Position numbers and translations under genes: made by a program. Of a stretch of DNA of 64,000 nucleotides, positions 1 through 11,663 are shown piece after piece. The notes below the pieces were generated by a model. That model ran no database searches, was not told where the DNA came from, and saw nothing but the letters and a program-made list of their open reading frames with translations. Every line of letters starts with the position of its first letter. The first letter of the stretch is position 1. The stretch is taken from positions 243,907,474 to 243,971,473 of the forward strand of contig CP136065.1 of assembly GCA_032622095.1 (NCBI GenBank), written 5' to 3'. This stretch comes from Siphonodentalium dalli (lineage: Eukaryota; Mollusca; Scaphopoda; Gadilida; Siphonodentaliidae).

Positions 1-229
1 CTACAACACATTCATTAAATGTTTGACATAATTCAGATCGCACAGAAGAAGTGTTTTACAGCATGACGCCTAACCTGGTGTATAATACGTTGTAACCGGC
101 ACAGTCCCACACTGGCCAGTGACGGAGTATATGTTCGAATCGGGGATTTTCTTAAATAAGACAAACCACAATATAGGGGACACACGATTTAAGTAGTAAG
201 AGCACTAGGCAAGTTGGACCACGAGAACA

Positions 230-800
230 ATAGATGACCTATTGTTCTCATGTTTACACAAGAAGTGATCCTCCCATTGTTCCATTGTTCTCGTATTTAC
301 GATCTAATGTTCTCGTGTTTACACAAAACCTGATCCTCCCATTGTAATACATAAAATAAAATTATATTTTAGGCAACAATTCCGGTCAAGTAAACATTCA
401 TCCTATTGTAATACCTGACCTCAATTCTATTTTAGGCAATAACACACAAGACATGATCATCCTATTGTAATACCTGACCTTAATTCTATTTTAGGTAATA
501 ACCCAGGTCGAGTAAATATTAATCCTATTGTAATACCTGACATCAATTCTATTTTAGACAATAACCCAGGTCGAGTAAATATTCAACATAATATAGTAAC
601 TGACCTAATTTCTATTTCAGACAATACCCGGGGCGAATAAACAATACTATTTACTATATGTAAACTCACTCAATACTTATGGTAACTCGAAATCATTTCT
701 TTTTGAGTAATAACCCAGTTCGAGTAAACAGCACTAAGGTCACTGACTATCCTATTATAATAACTGACCTGATTTCTATTTAATGTCGTACGTATCTGTA
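230..800. repeat. Imperfect tandem repeats, period about 60 bp
   Basis: Between about 345 and 640 a unit of roughly 60 bases recurs about five times, each copy built from 'cctattgtaatacctgac', then 'ttctattttaggcaataac', then a 'gtcgagtaaat' tail. Later copies (640-800) are degraded. Just upstream (230-330) two copies of another short unit ('tgttctc.tgtttacaca' followed by 'gatcctcccattg') are seen. No coding potential. Confidence 0.8.
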
Positions 801-1510
801 TGTCCCACAGGGAATGCAACAAAAGAAAAAAGAAAATTAAATGCTTTTTAATTATTGAAAAGGACTGAAGTGCAGAGTCATACTTATTTTAAATTTAAAA
901 CTGGTTTTTTTTTCACTGTTTAACTAGAGATTGTCAACATGGTAAAATAAATATTTTTTCGGTACTGATCAATCAAATGTATAAGTACACAATCTATCCA
1001 CGAAAGTAATGAATATTAAAATATATGATTTCAATTATTTTTTAAGAAAACCATAAATTAAAATTAATATGACAATGCAACAAATAACTAATACCAATCA
1101 GATTAACAATTTTAACCAATCTAAGTGTAATAAATATTGAAAATGCAATCTCAACAAAAATATTTAATTTAGGAAGAAAAAATTACAAATAAAATGATAA
1201 ATTTAACAAAAACACTATTTATTTTTAAACACTTCAAAGTAAAAGTAGGTTCAATTTGACAAGTAATGTAATGCAATTTTTTTTTAAATATCAGTTATAA
1301 CTGCACAACCAAATCTAACGCCAAAAATAGGTATAATAATGATGATGTAGTTATGTTTCAATTAATCTGATTGGTCAAAGAAATAGATATAAAAGATAAA
1401 TCTGGTTAAAATATTAGTCTTTTCTTCTCGTATTGCTGCATCTCGTCCTGAAATATATAGAAGAAAGTAATAGTTAGTTATCAGAATGGCATAAGCACAG
1501 CTGGAAAAAC
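801..1510. other. AT-rich stretch, nothing recognised
   Basis: No convincing ORF, repeat unit or RNA gene. The small minus-strand ORF around 1362-1580 is low-complexity hydrophobic sequence without start context and I do not treat it as a gene. Confidence 0.5.
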
Positions 1511-1518
1511 AGATAATA

Positions 1519-1713
1519 TTGGATACCTCGCAAGATAAGCAGATCACAATAAATGTCGACTGCAAGACTATGATTATCATAAAGCAGAATAGAAAAAATA
1601 TATTTATTCAAAAAGGATCCAAATCTATATCATTTGATCTCGAAACATGGGACAGTATATGTGATATGAAAACCAGTGTGTCTTATATTCACTCATATTT
1701 GAACTTCAAATGA
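1519..1713 (+). CDS. PC4-like (p15 coactivator-type) domain ORF or exon
   Basis: About 64 codons with no ATG at the start (the ORF opens at TTG), so it may be an exon or a truncated gene. The C-terminal half reads strand-turn-strand followed by ISFDLETWDSICDM, which resembles the 'KGISL-x-x-x-x-W-x-x-L' end of PC4/p15 single-stranded-DNA-binding domains. The stop is followed within 3 bases by the ATG of the next Maverick gene. Similar domains occur at 25.1, 61.2 and 63.3 kb in this window, where they are first exons of spliced genes. Function in PC4 proteins is ssDNA binding and transcription coactivation; here that is inference from pattern only. Confidence 0.4.
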   Translation: MDTSQDKQITINVDCKTMIIIKQNRKNIFIQKGSKSISFDLETWDSICDMKTSVSYIHSYLNFK

Positions 1714-1716
1714 AAT

Positions 1717-2097
1717 ATGGATTATGTTGAGCATAATAGTGATTATTTCAAAATTGTTGATCAGCTAATGGAACATCACTCAGAAGTTATATTTCTGAGA
1801 ATTCAACAGTTAGCTCAACGGGATTGTTTCGGATACAGATACAGCAAAGGCAGTCAACGAGATCATGATTGTATCAACGAAACATTCAGCGAAAAACGAG
1901 AATATTACTTCGATGAAGCATTTAATGAAACGAATGTAGAAGAACTTATTGATCAATTCCAACTACTTAATGGTTACATAGGAGACTCATACAAAGTTAT
2001 TATTCAAACATTTCTCAACGACCAACAATGGATTCAACAAAGTCAACCTACATCTGGCTGGAGTCGTGCAGTTCTGAATATAATTGAACAGTTATGA
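1717..2097 (+). CDS. Maverick lineage A copy 1: conserved Cys/His late protein
   Basis: 126 codons, intact. Mid-protein it carries a Cys ... GSQRDHDC pattern (residues about 37-53) that matches the Cys-x2-Cys ... PSQREH-x-x-C pattern of the lineage B protein at 28801-29238, so I treat both as the same conserved Maverick family of unknown function, probably zinc-binding. In this copy the second Cys of Cys-x2-Cys is Tyr (FGYRY), whereas the copy at 48.5 kb keeps Cys (FGCRY); the metal site is therefore probably lost here. The stop overlaps the next gene's ATG by four bases, as in compact viral gene arrays. Confidence 0.6.
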   Translation: MDYVEHNSDYFKIVDQLMEHHSEVIFLRIQQLAQRDCFGYRYSKGSQRDHDCINETFSEKREYYFDEAFNETNVEELIDQFQLLNGYIGDSYKVIIQTFLNDQQWIQQSQPTSGWSRAVLNIIEQL

Positions 2098-2714
2098 ATG
2101 TTTCATCAGAAGATTCTAAGGATGATTTCCTTCAGAGATACTATTACAATCCTACAAATCCTGGATCGTACACTGGCATAACAAAACTGTATAAAGTGTT
2201 ACAACATACAGACACCCCGCATATTTCCAAAGCCTATTTACGGAAATGGTTGAACAATCAGGATACACATACATTGCACAGGCAAGTGCGTCGCAAGTTT
2301 AACAGATTAAAAATTGTGACATCAGGTATCGACGATATGTGGGATATGGACCTACTTTCTGTACAGAATTTATCTGAATATAACGATCAATATCAATATT
2401 TATTGGTGATTATTGATGTATTTTCCAGGTTATTGTTCTGCTGACCTATCAAATTTAAGAATGCACAATCCGTGCACAAAGGTTTAAAATCTATATTGAA
2501 TGATACTGAGCGACGTCCTAATGTAATTAGGAGTGACAAAGGAGGTGAACTGCAGAAAGTAGAAAAGGATGAAAATTCACTGTGGATTGTCGAGAAAAAA
2601 CTGAAGAAAAGGACTAGAAATGGGCGCGTTCAGTTATTTGTGAAATTTGATGGATGGCCCAATTCATACAATTCCTGGATAAATGCAGAGGACATTGAAG
2701 ATGTTGGACAGTGA
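2094..2714 (+). pseudogene. Maverick lineage A copy 1: retroviral-type integrase, broken
   Basis: N-terminal part (2094-2444) has the Maverick integrase opening (YYNPTNPGSYTG) and the first catalytic Asp region (DDMWDMDLLSVQNL, then VIDVFSR). An in-frame TGA at 2442-2444 breaks it; the frame continues with the second catalytic Asp context (RSDKGGEL, about 2530). The catalytic Glu region is missing: sequence jumps straight to a C-terminal chromodomain-like segment (VKFDGWPNSYNSWI, about 2640-2685). So there is one nonsense mutation plus an internal deletion of several hundred bases. Normal role: integration of the linear element into host DNA, with the chromodomain guiding it to chromatin. Not functional. 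Confidence 0.85.
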
Positions 2715-3147
2715 ACTATCACAGGAGAAATTTGTGTATATACAAAGTGACAAATATATCCAATATTATCCAGAAAATAAGCCTTACGAATTTCGTGTTC
2801 CTATAAAAAAACCAATACGACTCGTGGGAACTTGGAGAGTTGCATTAACCGACTTCCAATATGCGAATGAAAAAAATATTGAAAATGCTAATTTTGCGAA
2901 ACAATTATTTATATATTCAAATATCGTCAATGATTCTCTAGTATTTTGCGAAGAAAAACCAATACTGAATCGAGTTTCTATGAATGACTCAGGTAGATGG
3001 CTTTTAGAAGCAAACAGTATACCTTATATTTCGACACGGTTTAATGAAATTACACAAATAGATATATGTATAAGAACCCAATCACACGAAAAAGCTTCAT
3101 TTCTAACCAATCCAGTAGCACTGACGTTACACTTTAGACATGAGTAG
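2704..3147 (+). CDS. Maverick lineage A copy 1: penton-like minor capsid protein
   Basis: 148 codons from the ATG at 2704, which lies inside the end of the integrase frame (11-base overlap). The N-terminus (YIQSDKYIQYYPENKP, then PIRLVGTWRVALTDF) matches the start of the lineage B penton-like protein at 30944-31795 (SSMVMYPNNSQ, then EKWEVALVELI), the hallmark of Maverick minor capsid (single jelly-roll, penton-like) proteins. It is about half the length of the lineage B protein, so either a short lineage-specific form or internally deleted. Followed by an overlapping basic-protein gene, the usual capsid gene order. Confidence 0.65.
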   Translation: MDSELSQEKFVYIQSDKYIQYYPENKPYEFRVPIKKPIRLVGTWRVALTDFQYANEKNIENANFAKQLFIYSNIVNDSLVFCEEKPILNRVSMNDSGRWLLEANSIPYISTRFNEITQIDICIRTQSHEKASFLTNPVALTLHFRHE

Positions 3148-3498
3148 AAAACTGTTTATCCCAAACCCGAAGACTTGGGTGGATCACTTTGCAAAAAACA
3201 TTACAAGAATGGAGAAAAACAGCAACAAATGATTGAAATTCAATCAATATATAAGAAGTCGGATGATCGAAAGAAACCAGTTGTGGTTGAAGTGGTTTCA
3301 CCAGCGCAACAAACAGTTAATCAAGCAGAAGACGACCTTATTCACGAAGAAGAGAAAGACGAAGATATGTCAAAAAAGAAAATGTATAAAAAGAGAACAA
3401 AAACGAGGACGAAGCATAAGAAGAAAGGAAGTCGTCGAGTAAAGAAGAAGGGGAAGAGAATAAATCGAAAGAAGTATAAAGATATTTTCTCAAAGTGA
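3140..3498 (+). pseudogene. Maverick lineage A copy 1: basic core-like protein, frameshifted
   Basis: The ATG at 3140 overlaps the penton-like stop and opens about 30 codons, then a frameshift near 3225 moves the reading to the frame that runs to 3498. The tail is strongly basic (Lys/Arg repeats such as MYKKRTKTRTKHKKKG), as expected of a DNA-condensing virion core protein. Position between penton-like and major capsid genes matches the lineage B basic protein at 30564-30938. Homology by position and composition rather than by clear alignment. Confidence 0.5.
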
Positions 3499-3526
3499 AA
3501 TACAATGGAACGGAATCAGACAAACT

Positions 3527-4815
3527 ATGGCGATGTTGGACGAGAAATCATTCACTGAGGGATTACCCTCTGAACTCGAGTTGTTCAAGATAGAGCCCAC
3601 ACAAACGGCGGTCGAAAACATCTATTTCCAGGAATATCGACCTATATCTCAACTATCAGGACAATCACCTATTGAGTTTAATATTGCAAATCAGAATGCA
3701 ATGGACTTTCTCGACCTGAAAAACTCACTTCTTTACATGAAAATAAAGATTCAGAAAACAGATGGAAGTAATATAACAGCCACGGACAAGGTTGGACCAG
3801 TAAATCTTCTTCTACAGTCCTTATTCAACCAAGTGGATATCAGTGTCCAGGGCAATAATATAACTGCACCTAACCCTTATTACGCATACAAAGCGTATCT
3901 GAAGGTAATTCAGGAATATGGTGAAGAAAGTTACAGACGACAGATTAGCACTCAATTGTTCTACACCGACCGAAGTGGACACATGGATACAGGTGATACC
4001 AAAGGACCTAATACTGGACTGGTGGAGCGAAGCAAAATATTGAGTGAGAGTAAATCATTTGAAGTTGAAGGTCCAATTTACAGTGATTTATGTAATCTTG
4101 ATAGATATATTTTGAACCAAGTTGATGTACAATTGAAACTATATCGCAACCGACCATCGTTTTATTTAATGAGGTAGTTCGAATCCTGAATTCGAGATAA
4201 AAATAGAAGATATTGTATTCAAGGCATGTAAAGTACGTGTAAGTTCCGCTGTTATATTTGGACAGGCACAGATGTTAAAATCGGTAAATGCAAAATATCG
4301 ATTTACCAGAAGTGACATCAAATTACATTCAATACCCTCCGGGCAAATGAATTTTGTGTGGGATAACGTCTGGACCGCTGCCAAGCTCAAGAATATGACA
4401 ATCACATTTTGCAACAGTGAAGCAACCTCCGGCTCATGGACACTCAATCCCTATAATTTCGCTAATTTCGATGTAACTAGCATATCAATTTTAGCTGATG
4501 GCATACCGGTAGATAAAATTTGATTACAAAAATAAAGGTAGTAGGTTATGTGAATCTACTTCGAGGAAACGGTCTATGGCAAAACAGACTGTCGAACAGT
4601 ATTTATCGGGAAGAATTTGAAGATGGGTTTTGCATATATTCTTTCAATATAGAACCGACTTTTGACCAAAGTACACAAGTTTATTAAAATCGGCAAACAT
4701 TCGTATTGATGTACAGTTTGGAACAGCTCTTGCCAAGACAACTACATGTATTGCCGTCGGTGAATTCCCAGCTTATTTTGAAATAACGCAAAACACAGAA
4801 ATTATACTCGAATGA
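3527..4815 (+). pseudogene. Maverick lineage A copy 1: major capsid protein (double jelly-roll), frameshifted
   Basis: The ORF from 3527 gives 216 codons that align by eye with the lineage B major capsid: SPIEFNIANQNAMDFLDL here versus SAPIEFVIPSQTEKWTDI there, then 'SLLYMKIKIQKTDG' versus 'SYLYVKFKITKKDG', then 'GPVNLLLQSLFNQVDI' versus 'APVNNFFHSMFSSIDV'. After 4177 the frame shifts, continues to 4523, and further pieces run to the TGA at 4813-4815, so at least three frame lesions exist. Role: hexon-like shell protein of the Maverick virion. Dead in this copy. Confidence 0.8.
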
Positions 4816-4824
4816 ATAAAAAAG

Positions 4825-5501
4825 ATGTGTGAACACGGTGATAATGAATGGTGGATAAGGAACAGCTTGCTACTATATCGATCGCCCTCTAATATACTAA
4901 TAAATGGGCCAAGTCAGAGCGGGAAAACTTATTTTGTGAAGAAAATTCTACAGAATAAAGATGGAATGTTCAACAAGAAGATCGAGTCTATGTATTGCTA
5001 CACTGCTTGGCAACCACTATACACCGCAATGGGGAAAGACATTATTTTCCATCGTGGACTTCCATCAATGGAAACTGCAAAAATGGTTAAAATCAAATGA
5101 CAAGGAGCACAAGATCATCGTTCTCGACGATATGATTAATAGCGTGATGAAGGACACAGACATGCTGAACTTATTTACAGTATCATACCATCATGATGAT
5201 GTAAATGTAATATTTGTAACTCATCAGATTTTCCCAAAAGGGAAAAAAATCACGAGCGATATCGCTTAATTGTCAAATTCTTATCTTGTTTAAAAATAAC
5301 CGAGACAAGTTACAGGTTCAAACCCTAGCTCATCAAATCTATCCAAAACAAACATCTTACTTTATGGATGCATATGAAAAGGCGACTGAACAACCATTCG
5401 GTTATTTATTGATTGACTTGCACAACCTATCGGATAATCGCTATCGCCTAAGAACGGATATATTCCCAGGAGAAAACAGTATAATATTTGCCGAAAAATA
5501 A
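4825..5501 (+). pseudogene. Maverick lineage A copy 1: FtsK/A32-type packaging ATPase, frameshifted
   Basis: Walker A GPSQSGKT is at about residue 30 (near 4910) and a Walker B-like IIVLDDM near 5118, followed by a THQIFPK segment, the standard layout of the genome-packaging ATPase family (compare 34924-35565). At least two frameshifts or stops (near 5095 and 5268) split it into three ORFs. Sits immediately after the major capsid gene. Confidence 0.85.
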
Positions 5502-5505
5502 GGTC

Positions 5506-5894
5506 ATGGTCGACGTTGAAATTATTCAGTCAATTGCGGAACAATTACATCGCTTCAACAAGAAAAATCGCAGCCTATTTCTGAAGAATCTAACAAAAAT
5601 ACGGTTGAAACACGTTGTGGAAGCCGTGTTGAATGTGCTTGTTGGTAACATAAAGATAAAAAAATACAGCAGCAGAAATTGAGACGATACAAGGGGCGAA
5701 TGAGGTCTGTAACTCAGAAAGATATTAGCATTGCTAGAAGAAGGAGGTTGCTCTCATACTGTGCTGAAGTTATACCTCTTATACTTGACACGGTTACGGA
5801 ATATCTAGTGAATGGCGAGAGAACTTATGCTAATACCAAAGGAGAGATACGAACAAATGATGATGAAAGAACAGGAGGAGATTCACCACAGTAA
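5506..5894 (+). pseudogene. Maverick lineage A copy 1: conserved basic 'LVGN..QxxKLRRxK' protein, frameshifted
   Basis: Compared with the intact copy at 49497-49886, one base is missing in an A-run near 5660, which splits the gene into two overlapping ORFs. The family motif (VLVGNIK then QKLRRYKGRMR, then a Lys/Arg stretch and a hydrophobic end) also matches the lineage B protein at 33877-34251 (LLKGNVK, RKLHSKRKHIR). Function unknown to me; its conserved place after the ATPase and its basic/hydrophobic nature suggest a virion component. Confidence 0.65.
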
Positions 5895-6114
5895 AGATCA
5901 GTCACCTCCTATGGGCGAAGACAGTGCTATAGAGCCAGAGGCTGCGCAGAAGGTGGTAAATGATAGTACACCTCAAGAGGAAGAAAACTCAATGGAGAAC
6001 CCACAGAGTACGACTGTTCAGTATGTGAGAGAAAGGAAAATTCCAGTGGGAGGAGTTAGTGAACAGAACAATCCAGTGGGTGGTACTATTAAGTTGAAAA
6101 AAATTAAGATATAG
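5812..6114 (+). CDS. Maverick lineage A copy 1: N-terminal part of conserved pre-PolB protein
   Basis: 100 codons overlapping the end of the previous gene in another frame. It opens with ELMLIPKERYEQMMMKEQEE, which parallels the lineage B protein at 33143-33863 (KMVIVPFRMLEDFKQWKM); both continue with a 'PPxxxxAI' stretch. The lineage B protein is about 240 codons and has a C-terminal domain (KLRWDDRG) that is absent here, so this copy is short or truncated. Function unknown. Confidence 0.5.
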   Translation: MARELMLIPKERYEQMMMKEQEEIHHSKDQSPPMGEDSAIEPEAAQKVVNDSTPQEEENSMENPQSTTVQYVRERKIPVGGVSEQNNPVGGTIKLKKIKI

Positions 6115-6225
6115 ATCCTATTGTAAAAGCGTATGCGTGGATTGGACGAAACGATGGTCTTATAATTAGTAGATGACTCGATATGTTTATAAAATACAGA
6201 CACACACCTCACACAACCAGCAATT

Positions 6226-9200
6226 ATGGCTAACTACAATCCAATATATATTGACCGAACTGTGCAAGATTTGCCAGCGTCATTTTTGAATGATATAACA
6301 CGACTAGATCAGGGCGATTTCTCCAGATTGTTGGAAAATGTGCGCCCCACAACTATGGAAAGAAACGAGAAGCAAAAAGAATATATTTGTGAAATATGTC
6401 AGAAGAAGTATACCACGAAAAGTAATCTGAAACGACTTAAAATTCAACACAATGGGCAGACATATACATGTGATCAATGCGGACGAACTCTGAAAACTAT
6501 GAACTCGCTACGGAAACACCAAAGAAATCAACATATAAATAATCCTGTTGAAACTGTAGCACATTCCACACAAGATGAAACAGAGCAAACCTCATCGGCT
6601 TTGAATGAGAGTGCGTACGTGTAAAACATACATCCGGGAAGCACAGTAGAGAAACAAGATTTATTAACATTCTATTCCAACAAGTATGACACCATTAATG
6701 AACAACTAGAAAACAGAGTGAAAAATGGTGGAATCAAATGGTGGTTATGCAGACAGCTACATTTGATTAAATATATAACAGATGATGAAGGTCAACAAGA
6801 AGAGAAACGACTAACGACATATTTCAGAGGGGGAACATACTCCTATAACACAGTGCATGAGCTGAGTGATGACTACCTAAATCAATCCCTACAGCAAATG
6901 TATGAGAACTATAGCAATTTTATACATCTAGGCAGTGGCTGGAGGATAGAAACTGTAGGCCGTTTGCAGATCAACATGGCGAAATATAATCAAATCCGAT
7001 CATCCAGTTGTATTCCAACTCCAGTTAAACTCAGGGGACAACACGCCATCGTAAATGTTCAAAATGATGACGATATGTGTTTCGCCTATTCTGTTTTAGC
7101 TTCATTGTTTCCATGTGAGATCCATTCGAACAGAGTGAGTAAATATATTCCATATTTGAACCAACTGAATCTGACAGGTATTAAATTCCCACTCCCCATA
7201 TCTCAAGTGGGAATTTTCGAAAAACAAGATGACATATCTGTCAATATTTTTGGCTACGAAAAAGAAACTATTTTCCCACTCTATATAACAAAAGCTGTAT
7301 ATCAATCAATGCCACAACATGTCAATTTGCTTTTACTCAAAGAGGGTGAAAAATCACATTATATATGTATTAGAGATTTTGACAAGTTCATAAACTCAAC
7401 AAAACGTCACATACATACGATATATTTCCACTGTCCTTATTGCCTTCACGTGTTTATCAGAGGCGATCTTCTAGAAAAATAATATGCCCGAATGTCAAGT
7501 ACATGGGATGCAAACAACGACATTACCATCTGATAAGGATAATTTTCTAGAATTCACCGAATTTGGGAAACAAAATGCAGTTCCTTTTGTGCTATATTGC
7601 GACTTGGAGACATTAACAAACAAAAATTCCACTACAGAACCTAATCCAGAAAAATGTTACCACAATAATATTGCAAAATTAGATGCCATCAGCTACGGTA
7701 TCAAAAGAGTGTCGCATAGATGAGTCATATTCTAAAAATACATATATTCATAAAAGTGAAAATGGTCTGCTTGAACACTTTGTCGAAAAATTACTGAGAG
7801 AAGCGGAAGAAATAGACGGTATTTTGAGTAATGACGAACCTATGCAGATGACAGACGATGACAAAACTAATTACAAAAACTCCTATCAATGTTATATTTG
7901 TCATAAGCCATTTTACCTCAACAATGTCAAGGTCAGGGACCATTGCCACGTCACTAGCCGCTACCTCGGCGCTGCCCATAAAAAAATGTAACCTTTACAG
8001 AACAAAAAGAGGTGGAAAGTTCATACCTGTAGTATTACACGGATCCAGTAATTTCGACACACATTTGATTATGCAAATATTGGGTTCATTTAAAGACATG
8101 AAAGTAAGTTGTATTGCAAAATCAACTGAGAAATATGTGACATTTAGTCTGGGAAATTTGCGTTTTATAGATAGTTACCAATTCCTACATGCATCATTAC
8201 AAATTATAGTGGAAAATTTCTCAAGGACGAGGGGTGGAATGATGAACAATGCAAATTGTTGACCAGCAAACAGGTGTTCCCATATGATTACTTAGACTGC
8301 GTGGAAAAATTCAAAGCGACTGACCTACCCGAACAAAGCGAATTCTACAACAAACTGACAGACAAACACATCAGCGATGAAGACTATGCTCACGCAAAAT
8401 TAATATGGACTACTTTCGACTGCAAGACGTTGGTAGACTTTCACGATATCTACCTCAAAAGTGATGTCGTCCTTTTGGCAGAGGTCTTTGAAAATTTTCG
8501 CACATTAGCGAAAACATACTACGGGCTCGACCCAGCATACTACTGTACACTCCCCGGGTTTTCATGGGCAGCTTGTTTAAAGCAAACAGCAGTGCGTCTA
8601 GAGCTTATAACTAATATTGAAATATACCTCATGATAGAAAATGCTTTGAAGGGTGGTGTGTCCACGATATTCAAAAGGTATGCAAAGGCAAACAACAAAT
8701 ATATGGATGATTATGACCCTTCAAAGCCAAGTTCTTATTTGATCAGTCTCGACGCTAATAATCTATGGTTTTAGTATGATGAGCTATCTGCCTTGCGGCT
8801 CTTTTGAGCTCATGGAACGTGAAGATTTCGAAGCGTTGGATATTCCCAATTTGGCCGATGACTGTAGTGTGGGTTATTTATTTGAGGTCGATCTTGAATA
8901 TCCCCAACATTTACACGATGCTCACAATGATTACCCTGTAGCTGCTGAGAAATGAGCGACTAAATATGTAGAATTGTCTCCTTACTCCGAAAGGATGTGG
9001 AAGGAAATATACGGCTCAACAAATAACGCATCAGTTGAAAAGTTGGTACCCACACTCTCCAATAAGACGAAGTATCTGACCCACTATAGAAATTTGAAAC
9101 TGTACCTTCGTCTAGGTTTAATAGTGAGAAAAATTCACAGGGTTATAAAATTTAAACAAGTCCTTGGCTTAGACCATACATTGAATTCAATAGCAAAAAA

Positions 9201-10017
9201 CGTGCTAATGCTAAAAATAACTTTCAGAAGAGCCTATTTAAATATGCTAATAATGCTACTTTTGGAAAGACATGCGAGCAACTTCGCAATAGAAGGAACA
9301 TTAAACTGATAAATAATGACGAAAGATTTGAGCATTATGTGGCCAAAAGTTCCTTTAAAACATTCACTATTTTCAACGAGGACTTAGTCGACGTAGAGTC
9401 AAGAGTGTTAAATTTAGTCCTGTGTAAACCATTGTATGCAGGATTTGTCATACTAGAACTGAGCAAGCTACGTATGTACGAACATCATTACGATTACATG
9501 AAACCGAAATATGGTGAAAATGTATGTGTTCTGCTGACAGACACTGACAGTTTCTTGTATCAAGTTTACACTGATGACATATATGCTGATATGTTGGCAG
9601 ATATCGAACTGTATGACACAAGTAATTATAACTTAGACCATAAGTTGTACAACACTAAAAATAAAGCTATACCAGGGTTATTTAAGGATGAACAAGGTAG
9701 ACGTGCCATAAAATAATTTGTAGGTTTAAGACCGAAGATGTACTCATTCACCTACTCAACCAATGATGAACGTGAGAGCAAAGTGTTTAAATAATGCCAG
9801 CAACTACCTACAACACAAACTGTATATAGATTGTCTGTTCAACACACCACACTTTCTGACATGTAAATCAACTGATATCACGCATCATAAACATCTCTTA
9901 TATTGCACACGTATTAACAAAAAAGGTTTGTCTGCCTATGATGACAAACGTTATATATGTGAAAACGGTATCGACACAATAGCCTTTGGTCAATACAAAC
10001 TCGCAGATATTAGGTAA
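6226..10017 (+). pseudogene. Maverick lineage A copy 1: protein-primed family B DNA polymerase, heavily broken
   Basis: Read in pieces. 6226-6624: two N-terminal C2H2 zinc fingers (CEICQKKY...H, CDQCGRTL...H). 6718-7482: N-terminal region. 7484-7991: exonuclease I motif (FVLYCDLETL) and a Cys/His cluster (CYICHKPF ... RDHCH). 8030-8250: exonuclease II-like region. 8256-8774: polymerase lead-in ending at motif A context (LDANNLW, followed by a stop). 9339-9716: motif C (TDTDSF). 9717-10017: C-terminus. At least eight frameshifts or stops are present. A 31-bp deletion near 8198, relative to the copy at 50.7-51.0 kb, lies between AAATTT repeats. Role when intact: replication of the linear element. 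Confidence 0.9.
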
Positions 10018-10084
10018 AATGTCTATATTTGTAATTGAAAATTCCCCTAATTTACATGTAGATATTTTTTTAAGCTATGTAATT

Positions 10085-11110
10085 CAAGATCAGAAAAAAA
10101 AAAAAACTCGACAATCAATTGAGAAAATATTTCTCATCATCTGACAGTGTCCCTTTAAGTGAATATGAGTTCTGCGTACGTATTTCCCTATGTAACTTAT
10201 CAATCAGAAGAAAAAAAATATTCAAAGAATTTTTCTCATGATCTGAGAGTGTCACTTTAAGTGATTACGAGTTCTGCGTAATTCCTATATAATTTATCAA
10301 AAGTTTATTGATTCACCCATCAGAATTTTTTTTTATTTTAATCGTCTAAGAAATTTTTCTCATGATCTGAGAGTGTCACTTTAAGTGATTATGAGTTATT
10401 CGTACGTACTTTGTAATTGATCAAAAGTTTGTTGATTGTCCCATCAGAAAAAATATTTTATTCGTTGATCGTCGAAGAATTTTTTTTTTTTGATCTGAGA
10501 GTGCCACTTTAAGTGATTATGAGTTATGTGTATGTACTATGTAATTCATCAAAACTTTGTTGATTCTACCATCAGAAAAAAATATTTTATTCCTTGATCG
10601 TCTAAGAAATTTTTCTCATGATCTGAGAGTGTCACTTTAAGTGATTATGAGTTCTTCGTACGTATTTTCATATGTAATTCATCAAAACTTTGTTGATTCA
10701 ACAATCAGAAATTTTTTTTTACTCGATGATCGTCGAATAATTTTCTTCCTCATAATCTGAATGCGAACTTTCCTATATAATTGATCAAAACTTTGTTGAT
10801 TCTACCATCAGAAGAACAACGAATAAAATAATTGTTCGTCAAAGATTTTTTTTTTCATTATCTGACAGTGTCACTTTAAGTGATTACGAGTTATACACTT
10901 TCCTAAGTAATTCATCAAAAGTTTGTTGATTCTAACATCAGAAAAATATTTTATTCGTTGGTATACAAGATATTTTTCTTCTCAAGATCTGAGAGTGTGT
11001 CACTTTAAGTGATTGTCAATATCAAAAGTTTATTGAATCTGTCTTCAGAAAAATATTTTATTCATAGGTCGTTTAAGAAATATTTCTCTGTAATTGAAAA
11101 AAGTTTGACT
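10085..11110. repeat. Satellite-like tandem repeat, period about 100-135 bp, about eight units
   Basis: The core 'gagagtgtcactttaagtg' recurs near 10143, 10244, 10369, 10497, 10624, 10863 and 10990, with one eroded unit near 10757. Between cores are 'tttgttgattc.accatcag', an A/T run and 'ttgatcgtc.aagaa'. It starts about 70 bases after the PolB stop of copy 1. Spacing varies with homopolymer length, which argues for old replication slippage. Non-coding. Confidence 0.85.
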
Positions 11111-11660
11111 CAATCTTGGGGGGGGGGAGGAAATCTTATTCATTGATCATCGAAGAAATTCTATGTATATACCTTCCTTTGTTGAAAACCCAAAATTCTC
11201 ATCATCAAATTTTGGACTATTGATTCAGTGGCTAATGAATTTTTTTTCCCTTCAAATTACAAGTCGTTTCTTGACAGTGTTAATGCGTTCCGTTCATTTT
11301 TTATTGTATAGTTTATATTTTGTGTATTGTCGATTGTATGATTCTACTATATAAATATATATATTCTTATTTTATATTCCTCACACCCCCCCCCCTCTGG
11401 GCTCTTAAATAATTTGTACTCACACACTGTATACAGTTAACACACTGCGTTCTGTTCTTCGACCTGGGGGGAGAAAAAGGTTTACAAATATTTAATGTGT
11501 TTTTTTTTGTAAAGGTTTTACAAATATTCAATGTTTTTTGCAAAATTGTGAAAACAGCTAATTGAAAGAAAAAAAATTTAAGTTTACAACACCAAAATGG
11601 TGAGAGAGAACGGATTTCTATGAAAATTTCTTCCTCCAAAGTCAGGGGACGTTTTTTTAA
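11111..11660. other. Low-complexity spacer with G/C homopolymers
   Basis: Contains a G9 run near 11120 and a C11 run near 11390. The minus-strand ORF through 11367-11729 has no recognisable domain and covers homopolymers; I do not call it a gene. Confidence 0.4.
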
Positions 11661-11663
11661 TAG

